From Aphrocallistes beatrix (taxonomy: Eukaryota; Porifera; Hexactinellida; Sceptrulophora; Aphrocallistidae), in assembly GCA_963281255.1 (NCBI GenBank), contig OY725492.1, positions 3,587,104 through 3,651,103 on the forward strand: 64,000 nt of DNA, given 5' to 3'. Of the stretch, positions 29,986-41,706 are shown in pieces; position 1 is the first letter of the stretch, and the number at the start of each line of letters is the position of its first letter. The notes below the pieces were generated by a model. The model had not been told where the DNA came from. It worked only from the letters and a program-made list of their open reading frames with translations, and ran no database searches. Both the position numbers and the translations under genes were made by a program.

Positions 29986-31593
29986 CTTGAGGCTCTAAGC
30001 TCTACACAACATAATGAGATAATCCTACTGCCAGGCCTAATTAGGTCATCATAACTCAGATATTACAACTTTAAAAGACGGCTATTCAAACATGGATTTT
30101 AATTACACGAATTGAAGATGGAACATATGTTAATAATGGGGTCAGCTGAAAATATTATGCTAAAAAATAGAGATCTTTTACGTTCTGAGATTCGTAATAT
30201 GTTGTATTATAATTAAAATTTAGCAAAGGAAATTTTCAGCTGAGAGGTTTGTTCTAGATTGGAAATTTCAGCTGATTTAAAATGGAATTGAAATAAAGAA
30301 AAGCTGTACTTGTTAGAATATATTGCATTATGTAGAGTATAGTACCTATCTGAAAATTAAGCCATCAATGGCCTACAGGAAGAATATATAGAAGAATGGG
30401 CTGATTGCCAACAACCTACATATGTGCTTGGTTGCAAAACTAGTTTGTGGTCTGAGGTTATACCTTAGCAAGAATCCAGACTGACTCAATAATAATGTGA
30501 TCAACTGGTGAAGATAAATTCTTGGAAAGTAAGCAGATCTTTTGATGAGAGAGAACGAATATTAGGACATGAAACACAAGTTCAGAAGTCCATATAATAT
30601 CCTGTATAAATAATTAATGTTATATAAATAGTAAACATTATTAAATATAACGTAGCAATAGATATAATATTGAATAAGGGATTTTCTCTGGACAAAATTG
30701 TGGCCGTAGATTCAAATCAAATTGTCTATGGTTTCAGGCTTACGAAGCCTCAACAAGGAAATATCAAATACCAATAGTTTATTTTGGAGAAATTAAAAAA
30801 ATACTGGAATTTATATTTTAGTAAAAATTTCTAATTTCTATTTCTAATGTAGCATATTGCTGGTAATTGAACCAGAAATCTATTATCAGAGATGCATTGA
30901 GGAGTGGTTTTAGTCAAACTACATTATATATCAAATATATATACGTATTTATAAATTGAATTAAAATCATCTCATAAAATGAGATATCGACACACGCTCA
31001 AACATGAGAAAATGGACCTTCAATAAAGTGTAGACAACACTATATGCTAATTCGTCCGCAAGATATTCACATAATGAAAGTTTGCGACATATTGTACGTA
31101 GATGCACGAGACATCGCTGTGTTACTACGCACACAAACTGTACCGTAAGAAGATCTTATCACGTTAGCAACCCTTATATAAACAGAAATATCTGCAGGTG
31201 ATATAAGATGTGGTCAGAGTTCAGTGCGATTGCAATATTTGCTAACCTAATTTTTGATCAACCACACAACCTAATTTAAGATTTTAAATGCAAGGACAAC
31301 GCTAAGAGGTTAATAAATAATTACTTAAATTAGATTTTCTTCTCAATCATTCCAATCACAGGGAATTTCTCTGAATCTTTACCCATAATGGCTTATGACG
31401 GCCCAAATTAACCGTTAAACTGGCATCGTATGATCCATGTAAAATAGTGTTTAACGAATCAAGTTAAGCAAATAACTACCCATACTGAGAAGAAGTAGAA
31501 TTAATTTAGTATATGTGTTTATTAAGTTAGCAAAGACTGGAGTAACAGAGTGATTAGAGTAACAATAATAAGTGAAGTGAATACATACTTCTG
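29986..31593. other. 1.6-kb intergenic region between TFAP4 and CFAP299
   Basis: AT-rich with many short A/T runs. I looked for exons, terminal repeats and RNA genes and found none that I can support. It should contain the TFAP4 promoter. Confidence 0.4.
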
Positions 31594-32316
31594 CTATCGA
31601 CGTGTGTAATGGTCAAACAAGACGATTTGCTGGTACCTCTTGTCACACAGTTCCAGTCGGGTAGTGTTGTCTCCAGGTTTGCTGGTCTTCGGATCCACGT
31701 CGATGGACTTCCTGTCAGTCTTGTTCTTGAAAATAAGTCCGGAGGTGCTGTTCGCGATTACTTGGTAGTTGGGGGTGTCGTGCATACTGGCTTGCTGCGT
31801 CTCCCAATTGTAGAAACTGAGATCGGACTGTTTGGGGAGGAAACGCCTCTTTTTAGAGAATATTGGCTGAAAGTCTTCTGTCTTTAATCTGTGTGCGAAA
31901 TCGATGTATCCCGAAATCTCTTGGTCTCGATGATTCTTGTCTCGGATGAAAAGGATCGTCGTCATCTTCCCAGATCTGTTCGCCTCTTCTCTCTGAGCTA
32001 GCGCGGACAGGAGCGGACTTCCGGTCAGATTGTACCCCTGAGCAGCCAGGGCTTGTCTTTGGTCTCGTTTGTCCTGACTGCTACTGGCTGCACGCTTCCT
32101 TGCCTCGAACTCCTCCCGCTTCAACACCTCTCCCGTACCCCTGTACCCCAGTTCCACCAGCTCCCGGGCCACCTCCTCGTCCTCGAGGTAGAAGAGGTCG
32201 GTTGGAGTGATCTGAGCGTTGAGGAAGTCCTCGTACGTAGCGTACTCCTTCACCAGGTTGTCCAGCTTGATGGCTTCTTCTTCTTCGTTCTGGACGCGAG
32301 ACACAGAACGAGACAT
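31594..32316 (-). CDS. CFAP299: Cilia- and flagella-associated protein 299
   Basis: CFAP299 (C4orf22) is a conserved protein of ciliated cells and sperm, implicated in spermatogenesis; its molecular role is not settled. The 240-residue ORF is close to the human length of 233. Characteristic segments: YATYEDFLNAQITPTDLFYL near the N-terminus, ELVELGYRGTGEVLKREEF, LLSALAQREEANRSGKMTTI, FIRDKNHRDQEISGYIDFAHRL and a tail with QIVLFDHYTRR. The protein is charged and soluble with no membrane segment. One exon, intact. Its presence implies a ciliated organism. Confidence 0.9.
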   Translation of the reverse strand: MSRSVSRVQNEEEEAIKLDNLVKEYATYEDFLNAQITPTDLFYLEDEEVARELVELGYRGTGEVLKREEFEARKRAASSSQDKRDQRQALAAQGYNLTGSPLLSALAQREEANRSGKMTTILFIRDKNHRDQEISGYIDFAHRLKTEDFQPIFSKKRRFLPKQSDLSFYNWETQQASMHDTPNYQVIANSTSGLIFKNKTDRKSIDVDPKTSKPGDNTTRLELCDKRYQQIVLFDHYTRR

Positions 32317-33357
32317 TCTTACAATTATTAAGGTACGCTACGTATGCAGGTTATATGCAATCAGAGAGGAGCAGCATTTGTAATACGATCATGAAGATAA
32401 ATTGTTTAAAAAACTGAGAATAGTTATGTCAAATTATACATTTCATTCCAAAGATTGCAACAGTAAGACATTTGAAGAAAAAATACGCAATTATTCTTGA
32501 AGCTAGTTTATTAAACAAATTTCGTGCGGTTCTGTAATCCCATGATTTCACTAAAAACCCAATAAGAATAGATTGCTGTGCCTGATACATATTTTCAGCT
32601 TTCTACAGCGTGTTTACCATGAATAACAAAGAATAGCCATATGCTTTATAAACTACAAATTTTGGAAAAGAAAACTATAATTTGTGGATATCTGTAGGAT
32701 TCTCTGTGACGCTGTGCTCAAGATTTTCAATATCAATAGGCATAGGCGTAGGCTCCGGTCAGGGTGGCGCCAGGAATTCCCTCTCGATGAATTCCTGGCA
32801 CTAATAAGCTCTCCAAAATGTTCTTGTTATTCAATTGTTCTGGAATTATTGGCGATCGAACGAAAGTATAATATAAGTTCTGTTCCCAGCATAATTTGGT
32901 ATATTTTTTCCACGACTTCCATAATCTTAGTTATTATAATGACTTATATATCGTAGATAGAATATTCTGAACGATTTTATGAAAGTTTATCCGATATAGA
33001 ACCTTGAACTACGATTTGCAGGACAAAGTTTGTGAAGAAAAAATGTGTCGCGTGCCACAGCTAAAATCAAGAATATGGGCCCACTGCTTTCCTAATTATC
33101 TCTCTAGACTCCCTACATTCCGGAGCAATTTAGCTCAGATATTAAAGTTGTAGAGGTAAATGAGATTGAGATCTAGAGATATTGGCAATCATTTGGTTCT
33201 GAGCTTTTGGTGATATGAAAAGTGTCATTTTGGGGTATTTTCCTAAACGACATTCAGATCTCTTCTGGATATCAATATAATACGCTGTTTGTTGCTATCC
33301 GAAATATATGCTGTTTCACTTCAACTCTCAATTACACGTACTTATTAGCTCATTGTC
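32317..33357. other. Intergenic with a short perfect hairpin
   Basis: About 1 kb without a supported gene. GCCAGGAATTC and GAATTCCTGGC at ~32770-32802 form a perfect 11-bp stem with a 9-bp loop. Confidence 0.5.
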
Positions 33358-36300
33358 AATGAGCAGTTTGAAGGTCGCCGTTAGGGTTCGCCCTTTCAAT
33401 TCCCGAGAAAAGGAGAACAACTCTTTCAATGTGATACGGATGAAAGGTAAATCGACAGGAATCACCAATCCCAGGGACAAGAACGACACGGGGACATTTA
33501 CTTTCGACTACTCCTACTGGAGTATTGAATTCTCTGAGCTCCAGTATGCTGGTCAGGATATGGTACAGACGGACTTGGGGAGGGACATGTTGGGACATGC
33601 CTTCAACGGGTATAACACTTGTATTTTTGCCTATGGAGACTGGTTCTGGGAAAACGTACACAATGTTAGGAACTCCAGGTCATGATCAGCTGTTATGGGT
33701 TTTCAAGTGAACACTTAAATGTGTATTATCAAATCTCTGTTCTCAGGTCGCATTCCAGTTCATTCTTCTGACTGACTTGATTGTCCATACTCACACCTTC
33801 CGGAGACCTTGGCACTTGGTCTGGACTGTGAGACAGAAGAATCAGAAACCACTTCCCTCTCTTCGGCGGACAGCGCCTCTCTCAGGAGGACGATCGTGGC
33901 TGTGGAGGTGTCTGATGCAAGGTGCGAAGTGACTCATATCTGGTCTCTTGAGAAATTGAGACAGAGAATGATCGCTACACTGCAGGAAATGTACGAAGCT
34001 TTCGCGAAGCTAGAAACAATCAGTCCTCTTATCAAGGTATGCTTCCCATATAGAAACTGATTTATTGGGAATAGTGAGTCTTAGCCATTATTCTTTTTCC
34101 AGGCGTGTAACTTTGAATACCATGGGAAGGATCCTATTAATTAATGCGGGGAGTGGCAATAATCCTTTCTTTGACAGGAATCCCTGGTTAGCCTGATAGG
34201 GCGTAGCTACATCTATCTAACCCACCTGCTCCTTTCTGTCTCCTGGAGCAGACCATAGCATTGTGACCGACAGAGGAAATGTGGTGGGACATATAGACGT
34301 CCTCGTAGAACTGTGTGAAGAAGATGAAGAGGTAGCACATATTCTGTACTTTACTCATTTCTATGCTAATTTGCAGATTGCATTATCTTTAGACTAAGGA
34401 TATAAAGGCTACCACAGTAGCATTTGAGAAAAGTGACTCAGTTTGGTACCCTAAAGACATTCCTGTGTTCCATACAGACAGAGCGACCTCATCGAGCAAT
34501 GCTACCTCTCACCTGACAAGCTTTCTGAGATCATAGACCAGACGGATATTCCTCCCACTCGTAAGAAGCGCATGAGTCGTATTCGGTCGAGTGAGCCTAA
34601 ACAGTCCTCCGCGGATTATTTCACGGGAGAGAACGCTCTCAGAATGAACTCCTTGGCTCGCGAGATCAGACAGCTGTACGAAGAGGACAGGTTCTCAGCG
34701 AGTGAGAAGGGCAGCTGTAGCTCAGCACTAAGGAGTGATCCCAGTCGGCCAGCCGGTCAGCTCGACGGAGAAGACCCCAGTAGAGAGGGGTCAGAGACCA
34801 TGTCTTCCGCCGACTATTTCTCTGAGACATCCTCCTACTTGGAGCCCAACAGGATATCTGCACCTCACCTCAAAATTGGCAAGTATATAAAAAAGAAAGT
34901 GCTACGAGTGAAGAACCTGGATAAGAACTGCGCCAGTGTGCTGCTACAGAACCGGTTCCTGTACGAGAACCAGGAGCCCTATTCATCCATGTTCTACTCG
35001 AATGACGCCAATGCTGTGAGGTCAATCATGTGCACGTTTCTAGGATCAAGGCGAGCCACTCTTAATTGTAGATATTGGATGGATCGCTATTTTCCACATC
35101 CGCGAATGTGAAATTTAAAAATCTGCCAAATCATTTTCGGTTCCATTTCATTTTTTACTTAACATCATGGCATAGCTTAGTTTTAAATTGTGCGACACTA
35201 CAAGAATGTAAAGTTGAGAGGCTTCTAACGATGTCACACATATGCACCACTTCAATGTGACAGCTCACCACCACAGGTTAAATCTTCCACAATATCATGC
35301 CACACTTTTGGCATCAGAGAGTCTAACTTATCAGTGTTTTATTCAAGGTTCCCCTATCTTTGGACTACATCAAGAATCGAGGATTCGTGATTGAGGTGTT
35401 TGGGCACTACGAACAACATCCGTTACATTTCGAGAACCGTCCCAATAGTCACACGATCCCTCCTGTCAGGTCCTCTGCTCCTTCGAGATCTTTAGACTCC
35501 CCTACCATAATGTCAGCTCAGCCAAACCGGAAGCTAGGTATGACGTCATCATGAGTCTACAGATCTGCGAACTCAACCTGCAAGAGGACTACATTCCTGT
35601 CCCTGTGACGCATGTGCGGGAGACGAATGGGAGCTTTTTCTTGCTGCAGCAAGGACTACAACGGAGAGTTGTACAGTCATTTGTCTATGACAGTAAAATA
35701 GAACTCAAAATGAAGGTAGACTGCTGCATATGACCTAGCAGGCCATGCCTTGATTAATGTATTTATTGTTTCCAGTATGTGATAGGTGAAGGAGGTGGTA
35801 GTTGGTAGGATTCGTCACCAGCTCAAGCCCAGTCAAGGAGAAGATTCTTCGCTCACACTCAATGTCTCCTCGGCTGATTTCATCGACCTTCGTAATGACA
35901 GTCTCACTGTGTTCCGGATACAAACCGCCTGGGATACCTCCTTGCACCACACCAGACTCCTCAATATGATTTCAGCCACTAACATGCTAGTGCACGCTAC
36001 CATGTCAGTGTGTATGGAGATGGAGAATTGTACCCAGCCAGCCTGCTTTACTATTAACTTCAGCCTGCAAATCACAGATAGACTGCAAAAGAGAGCCGGA
36101 TCCCGCTTGTGGGATTCTTTATTCCCCCGCAACATCGTCCTGAGAATAACTGCGTGGTGGGACTATATGAAGTGGCACTCCAAAGATCGACTGAGGAGAA
36201 CTCGCGGAAAAGAAACACTTTCTTGGAGAACCAGTCCGTATACGTAAGAGGGGAAGAGAATCTAAAAGGTTGGCAGCCGAGAGAATTTCTCTCATCCAGG

Positions 36301-36917
36301 AGTATCAGAACCAGGTGAAGCGGCTGAGAGAGATTGAACAGGTGGAACGAGCGAAGCACGTGCTCTCTATTCGGGAGAAAGTGAGTACTGTCAAGAATGA
36401 AGAAGGTTTGAGTTACTAATCAGATGCCTCTACCTCTGGAATTTCCAGATCAGCCTTCCTGCAGGACAACTTAATTGTGGAGGACCCTCACTCAGATATG
36501 CACGACGCCAGAAGTGAAACCCCGAAAAGCCGCTGTGTCCCTCTCGTACATGATATCTCTCACAAGAAGTCGAATTCCGTCGTAAAGCGCGGCTTTATCT
36601 GGTTCTCTGAGTATGAAGGTCTCTGGAGGAAGTTTTACGCTGTCCTGAAAAGACCTTACATCTACATCTACAATAACGACAAAGATCCCATTGAGCGAGA
36701 CTTCATTAACTTGACCACAGCTAAACTTCAGTTCAACCAGGACCAACTAGACGCACAGACTGGCGCCACTGTTTTCTCACTCTGCACGAAATACCGTGGG
36801 TTTCTCTGTAAAACTAAGGATTTTGATGGATGGATCTATGCCCTAGACCCCCTTACTTCTGGCGTCATGGTATCGAAAAAAAGTAAAAACAACAATAACA
36901 ATATACTTTTCTCTTAG
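33358..36917 (+). pseudogene. Unprocessed KIF1/UNC-104 (kinesin-3) pseudogene
   Basis: Kinesin-3 motors carry synaptic-vesicle precursors and other cargo on microtubules. Here the pieces lie in family order but in shifting frames. Motor start: MSSLKVAVRVRPFNSREKEN, FTFDYSYWS, then IFAYG, frameshifted before TGSGKTYTMLG, so the P-loop is broken. The remaining ~250 motor residues and the FHA domain are absent. Next come an IWSLEKLRQRM segment (~33950), FFDRNPW/SLIGRSYIYLTHLLL and SIVTDRGNVVGHIDV in three frames (~34160-34320), LDYIKNRGFVIEVFGHYEQH (~35360), DYIPVPVTHV...QGLQRRVV, KEVVVGRIR, MENCTQPA, VYEVALQ-like VVGLYEVALQRS and VYVRGEENLKGWQP, and finally a nearly complete PH domain (36580-36860, RPYIYIYNNDKDPIERDFINL). 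Several GT...AG introns survive, e.g. 34038-34103, so it arose by DNA duplication and not by retrocopying. At least five frame changes make it non-functional. Confidence 0.85.
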
Positions 36918-38063
36918 TCTTAAAATTATAAGCTTAATTTTGGAAAGCTCGGGAATTTTTATCTTTGCACTCCAATCCAACAAACACATTATATAAGTAA
37001 TGCCTTCTTTTTAAATTCATTTTTTGTACATTTTGAAAAAGTGTCAACTAAATGTGTAGTTCATTGGATTAAGAAGTGTTGTAAATATCAGGCTAAGGAG
37101 AATGGCGGACACTTCGTCGTACGGACATTTCGTCTCTGGAATTTTCGCTCCCTGAAAGACCCCTTTCGCACCTACTTATTTCTCAATCAAAAGCCCTCAT
37201 TTTCACCTTTTTTTAGAACATACTCCACTCCAAAAGCCTCAACTTCCGTTCCTTTACACTAAAACCCGTTTATTTTAGTCTCTAAAGAGGCGAAATTCCC
37301 GTGAAACAGAGACGAGAATTCCGCTACACATTGTCCGGTAACTAATGTTCAGAGGACGAAGTGTCCATTTACCGGCTAAGGAAACCCTTTTTGTTGTGTG
37401 GTAGTTTGAATATATTATTATTTATTAGAGACCGATTAGTGTTTTGATTAATTGGTACTTAACATTAACAAGCGCTCTTCGCTTGCTTGCGCTTCGCGGC
37501 TGGCGGACACTTTGTGTCCGCCGGAGGCGCCCTTTGGGCCAGCATAACTAACGTGAATCGTTTGGGGGACGCTGTAAGCCTCCCAGTGTGGAAGTTACAA
37601 CAATTTGTCCCACAATTTGAACAGATTCAACTAATTTTGAGGTTCTAGAAATACAAATTACTTCCCATAAAAGTCCCCTCTCTCCAATTATTCTAATTAA
37701 CTAAATGAATATTCAGACTTTATCCAGCCAGGGGGCAACTGCCCCCCCTGACCCCCCTCCCTACGCCCTTGCGTGTGCCCAACTTAAACTAATATAAATA
37801 TCCATGGTGGGGGGCGGGGTTTCACGGGGATATATATATATTTTATTAAGATTGCTAGCGTAAAAATTTACGTTGACTATCATGAAAGAACCCCCTCCCC
37901 ATGTCAAGGTTTGGGTACAGGTTAAAATAAGCTCGAAAAAAAGTGAGATAAACTTTTGACAAAGGGTTACTCATATGTACTTGTACACAAGATAAAAATA
38001 CATTTAAAGTCAAGTAAACAATAAAATTCCAGATTGGTAAATAACATAGCACAATCTTTAACT
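36918..38063. repeat. Intergenic with a possible MITE and a GC-rich repeat end
   Basis: 37100-37373 is bounded by AATGGCGGACACTTCGTC and the complement-like GGACGAAGTGTCCATT, a possible MITE. 37470-37545 holds the GC-rich motif GCTTGCTTGCGCTTCGCGGC, GGCGGACAC, GTGTCCGCC, GGCGCCC (minus orientation). 37740-37770 is a C-rich run. From ~37950 the sequence matches the flank downstream of the three other 7TM genes. Confidence 0.6.
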
Positions 38064-39197
38064 TTAGGAGTAATAATTCTCATCAAGAAGAGGTCTGTAC
38101 ACTTTATAATGATAAACTATCTTCTTCCTTTCAATACAGCTCTTCACGTACAGAATTATCGTCATTGTATTATAAGGAATCACAATAATCAATGCCGAAA
38201 CTATAACAATAGTTTTTTCTGCACAACCAAACAAGATCAAGGCGAAATGGAGATAAGGTAGCTGATGGGTTGCTAGGGGAGAGAAATAGTCGATATGGTA
38301 CAGAACAGGAAAGATACATTCACCATAATATAGGAATGTTGATGTGACCATTTCTATCACTTGGAGTGCCTCTACACCGCATAAACATAATAACCCAATT
38401 GCTAAACTCTTAACTGTAACGTTGAAATATTGTTTGTTCTTCCGATGAAGCTTTAAGAGATGAACTTCATAATTGTGATACAAATCCTGTTCTTCCCATT
38501 TCATCGCTTTTTTGAGTACCAATATTTGTCTCAAGAATCTGATGTAGTACACTGCAAGTGCAATCAATATAACAATCTTCCCAATAAACGTGGTATAGGG
38601 TAGCACTCCGAGGATGAAGAGAGCCACGGTAAGAAAGGCAGTGTACCAGATGCATCGGTAGATGTTCTTGCATGTACCACTCACATAGGTGTTACTGATA
38701 AATTGAAAGAAACTGATGGCTACTCCAAATGTTAAGATCAAACTTACTCGACCTATGTTGAGAAAAATTGCCACTAGAGGATATTGATATTCATACATCC
38801 AGATTCGGTGTTCTTCTATTTGTGATATACAAGTGGTGTTGAAAGGCAGAGAAATTTCACCAAAAAAGGGAATTATTCGAATCAACTGAGGGTATAAGAA
38901 TCCCAAACAATAAGAAATGCCAGAAACGAGTTCGATAACTAAAATTGTCAGAAGTAACTTTCCTTGGGTAATTTTCATTTGTTTGTTTGTATAATCTGAG
39001 CCTGAATGGGATGATTTGGCCAATCTGCGTTGTGATCGTTTGTGGAGTCTTATATTCCTCGTTACCACCACTACCCATCCGATGTTAAAAATTATCCATA
39101 ATGGCACAACGATGACAAGTACGGCTATTTCTAAAATGGAAATACATGTTTCGAGCTTCAAAATTATTTGAGTTTCAAAAGTTGAATCTTGAATCAT
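38064..39197 (-). CDS. Orphan seven-transmembrane protein, tandem copy 1
   Basis: I do not recognise this 377-residue family. Hydrophobicity gives seven spans: about 20-46, 84-110, 145-170, 186-208, 213-232, 273-295 and 325-358. Basic residues cluster in the loops after spans 1, 3 and 5 and in the tail (TRNIRLHKRSQRR; LKKAMKWEEQD...LLKLHRKNKQ; IERKKIVYHYK), giving a predicted N-out/C-in topology as in GPCRs. The first outer loop has an N-glycosylation sequon (FNTTC) and a cysteine. There is no DRY, NPxxY or other class A signature. Strings identical in all four copies include KLLLTILVIELVSGISYCLG, CIWYTAFLTVALFILGVLPY and YYGECIFPVLYHIDYFSPLA. Copy 1 is the most divergent, with three extra residues near the N-terminus. 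One exon, with a TATAAAA 33 bp before the ATG. A lineage-specific chemoreceptor is a possibility, not a conclusion. Confidence 0.8.
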   Translation of the reverse strand: MIQDSTFETQIILKLETCISILEIAVLVIVVPLWIIFNIGWVVVVTRNIRLHKRSQRRLAKSSHSGSDYTNKQMKITQGKLLLTILVIELVSGISYCLGFLYPQLIRIIPFFGEISLPFNTTCISQIEEHRIWMYEYQYPLVAIFLNIGRVSLILTFGVAISFFQFISNTYVSGTCKNIYRCIWYTAFLTVALFILGVLPYTTFIGKIVILIALAVYYIRFLRQILVLKKAMKWEEQDLYHNYEVHLLKLHRKNKQYFNVTVKSLAIGLLCLCGVEALQVIEMVTSTFLYYGECIFPVLYHIDYFSPLATHQLPYLHFALILFGCAEKTIVIVSALIIVIPYNTMTIILYVKSCIERKKIVYHYKVYRPLLDENYYS

Positions 39198-39229
39198 AGT
39201 TGAGTCTTAATAATGACTGATTATCTTAC

Positions 39230-39236
39230 TTTTATA
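39230..39236 (-). promoter_or_regulatory. TATA box of 7TM copy 1
   Basis: TATAAAA on the minus strand, 33 bp upstream of the start codon; conserved at 33-38 bp in all four copies. Confidence 0.6.
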
Positions 39237-40109
39237 CACATCTTAGACGATAATGATACTAATATATGTCTTAAGGAATAACGCTTGAAAGCCTAAACTA
39301 ACCACACTACTACACACGTATTACATAAATTATGTAAAGTCTTGTATTTTTAATTTGGTCTTACGTAAAATATGCTTTTCAGCTAACATCACAGCATTGT
39401 TTTTCAGCGAGTCTTATAGTACTTTCATATATTGAAAATTACTATTCGCATGTGAATAGTAGTTTTTAATATCTCAGTAATTTGTCTGATGTGTGTGACT
39501 TGAGTCCATAAATATTTACTGGAATAGGCACTTGGTTTGATTTTTAAGAAGTCAGATCATCAAAACATATTCTGAGTTTCTGGCGCCCACGTGGAGAAAA
39601 TGGTCACAATCGTCCTAGGACCTTCAGTGGGGATGCGGGCGAGAGGTACACATATGTGAACATAATTATTCCATTATTTGCTAACGTATTCAAAGTCTTC
39701 ATTTGAAATACTTACTCCACGAATATCGTGAATATCCAATCAACAATCAATAGTAATACATAACAAACTTAAAATACCATAATGTTATACTGACATTGAC
39801 AATTGCACGGTAGCTAAATATTGATCAGGGTGCAGAGTCGGAATTGGGTTCAGGTTCAGGTTCAAGTTCAGGTTCAAGTTGGGCCCAAATAGAGTCGAAC
39901 TTCCCGCTGGAAGTTTAGACTAACAGTGTGTGTATCTCCCTACTAACATTTCAATTAAGTGATGACAATAACTAACTATTACGTATTATTCCCTGAATAA
40001 ATGCCGATTTGAATAATCGCCATGGTGACTATTTCAGGGAAATACGGTGAGTGATTTCTCAATCGAGGAGTTTGAGTTTACATTTCAATATACATAATAT
40101 AGTCGGAAT
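39237..40109. other. Intergenic between 7TM copy 1 and hAT-type MITE
   Basis: No gene seen. A short AGGTTC(A) tandem run lies at ~39849-39880. TGGCGCCCACGTGG at ~39580 resembles a retroelement primer-binding site, but I see no LTR. Confidence 0.4.
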
Positions 40110-40460
40110 CTAAGTTGACTAATTCATTAAAAAATGGCAAAGAATTATGAATTATTCGAGTAATTCATAATTCAAGCAGGAATTAGTCAATCATAAGCTA
40201 GGTTTACTAATTCATGAATTATTGAAAAATTTGAATAATTCATAATTCCTGAAATATGAATTATTCGAATAGTTCATAATTCAGGAATTATGAATTGTTC
40301 GAAAGTTCAGAATCCTGAATTATGAATTATTCGAAAAATTCATTCATTTAATGATATTTTCTTGTAAAAAACAATTTTGAATAATTCTTCTCTGGCCTGA
40401 TGAATTATGAATTATTCGAATAATTCATTAATTCGAGAATTAGTCAACTTAGGTCGGAAT
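40102..40460. mobile_element. hAT-type MITE (343 bp), second copy, with perfect 8-bp target duplication
   Basis: Element 40110-40452 has the same ends as the copy at 11271-11505 (CTAAGTTGACTAATTC / GAATTAGTCAACTTAG) and is flanked on both sides by GTCGGAAT. The interior is an array of AATTATGAATTATTCGAA-type palindromic words, longer than in the first copy. Confidence 0.88.
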
Positions 40461-40665
40461 TGAACTCAAATGCGGATTCAGATTCAGGTCCTGAAAAGTG
40501 GACCTTAATTTGCTCTATATAATGATAAAACTATTATATTTATGTGAAAATGCCCAGGGAATACCTGGACGGTGATAAGAGAGTATCAAATTTATTGGAA
40601 CAAAATAAATATGCTAACTTTATAGCTCAACATGAAACATAAACAAGGGTGCTACATGAAACATT

Positions 40666-41010
40666 ATAATTGAAAGGCTTTTCACGAGTTATCTGATTGA
40701 CTTGATGACTCATGGATCATCACGAGTCATCGAGTCATAGCTTATAAGTCACCGAAACAGGATTAGTGTGTCATCATCTCTTGACAACAGCAGACACAAT
40801 TATGGTCTTTTTAAGAAGAACATACCAATTTATTTCAGCTAGTACCGATTCATAATCAATGAACCTACATATACATATGTATAATAAACTACATATATAT
40901 AATAAAGAGTATACAAGTATAATATCTCGCGAGTCACTGAGTCATTGAGACATGACTTGATGAATCGAGTCATTTAGAGTTGGTGACTTGTGAAAAGCCC
41001 TGGATAATTG
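40666..41010. mobile_element. hAT-like MITE (331 bp) with GGCTTTTCAC termini
   Basis: AAGGCTTTTCACGAGT at the left end and CTTGTGAAAAGCCCTGG at the right end are inverted repeats, and ATAATTG flanks both sides (40666-40672, 41004-41010). The interior repeats GAGTCAT words. Confidence 0.72.
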
Positions 41011-41706
41011 TAGTCAATTTAGAAATAGATAAGTTGCATAACTTCTTGTAACATTGTTGCAACTTGCACCATATTGTCGAGTTATTTTTAGTAACATTTA
41101 AGTATATGATCATGGCAAAGACACCAACAAGCAATACTAATATTATATTGGTTAATGAAGGTCATGCGAGCTCCGTTTGTTGATAAGAAATGCTAATTGC
41201 TTAATTAATATACAGCTAATCCGAACACTTCATTGTTACAATCCGAAATCTAATTACTGTCCTGTTTATGATAAAGTAGAATGTATTCCAGCATAGACGG
41301 ATTATAATTATATTTAGATCAACTTTTGATTTATGATTTTGAAACATTTATATCCATTTTGAGTCCGTATTTATTTATAAATGTATATGAATCAGAGAGG
41401 TAAACTCGGCCAAAGTCATAAAATTACTACAACGATACTCACCGTATATACTTAAATAGTAGCCGACCTCCCTGAATAATCACTTCCTTTGAATTGCCTG
41501 ATTTTAGCTTCCCAATGACCTTCTTAAATAAACTAGAAGTTGATATTTATGAAATGTCTGAGTATGGGTTAAAAACAGCTGAGAAAAAAGTGAAATAAAC
41601 TTGGATCATTTCTCAATATGTATTTGTACACAAGATAAAAATACATTTAAAGTCAAGTAAACAATGAAATTCCAGATTGGTAAATAACCTAGCACAATCT
41701 TTAACT
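41011..41706. repeat. Start of duplicated unit 2, downstream flank of 7TM copy 2
   Basis: 41270-41700 is similar to 47210-47665 and, in part, to 50820-50960 and 51820-52068 (shared strings include TTTAGATCAACTTTTGATTTAT and TTTAAAGTCAAGTAAACAA). This defines the 3' flank of the duplicated unit. 41011-41270 shows nothing recognised. Confidence 0.7.

Noticed and set aside
32684..32956. 90-codon plus-strand open frame between CFAP299 and the kinesin relic
   Set aside because: No family signal; it runs through the 11-bp hairpin and AT-rich sequence.
39575..39600. TGGCGCCCACGTGG, like a retroelement primer-binding site
   Set aside because: No LTR, polypurine tract or gag/pol sequence is seen on either side.
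40102..41010. Possible CRISPR-like array of short repeats
   Set aside because: The repeats are self-complementary words inside MITEs, without unique spacers, in a eukaryotic genome.
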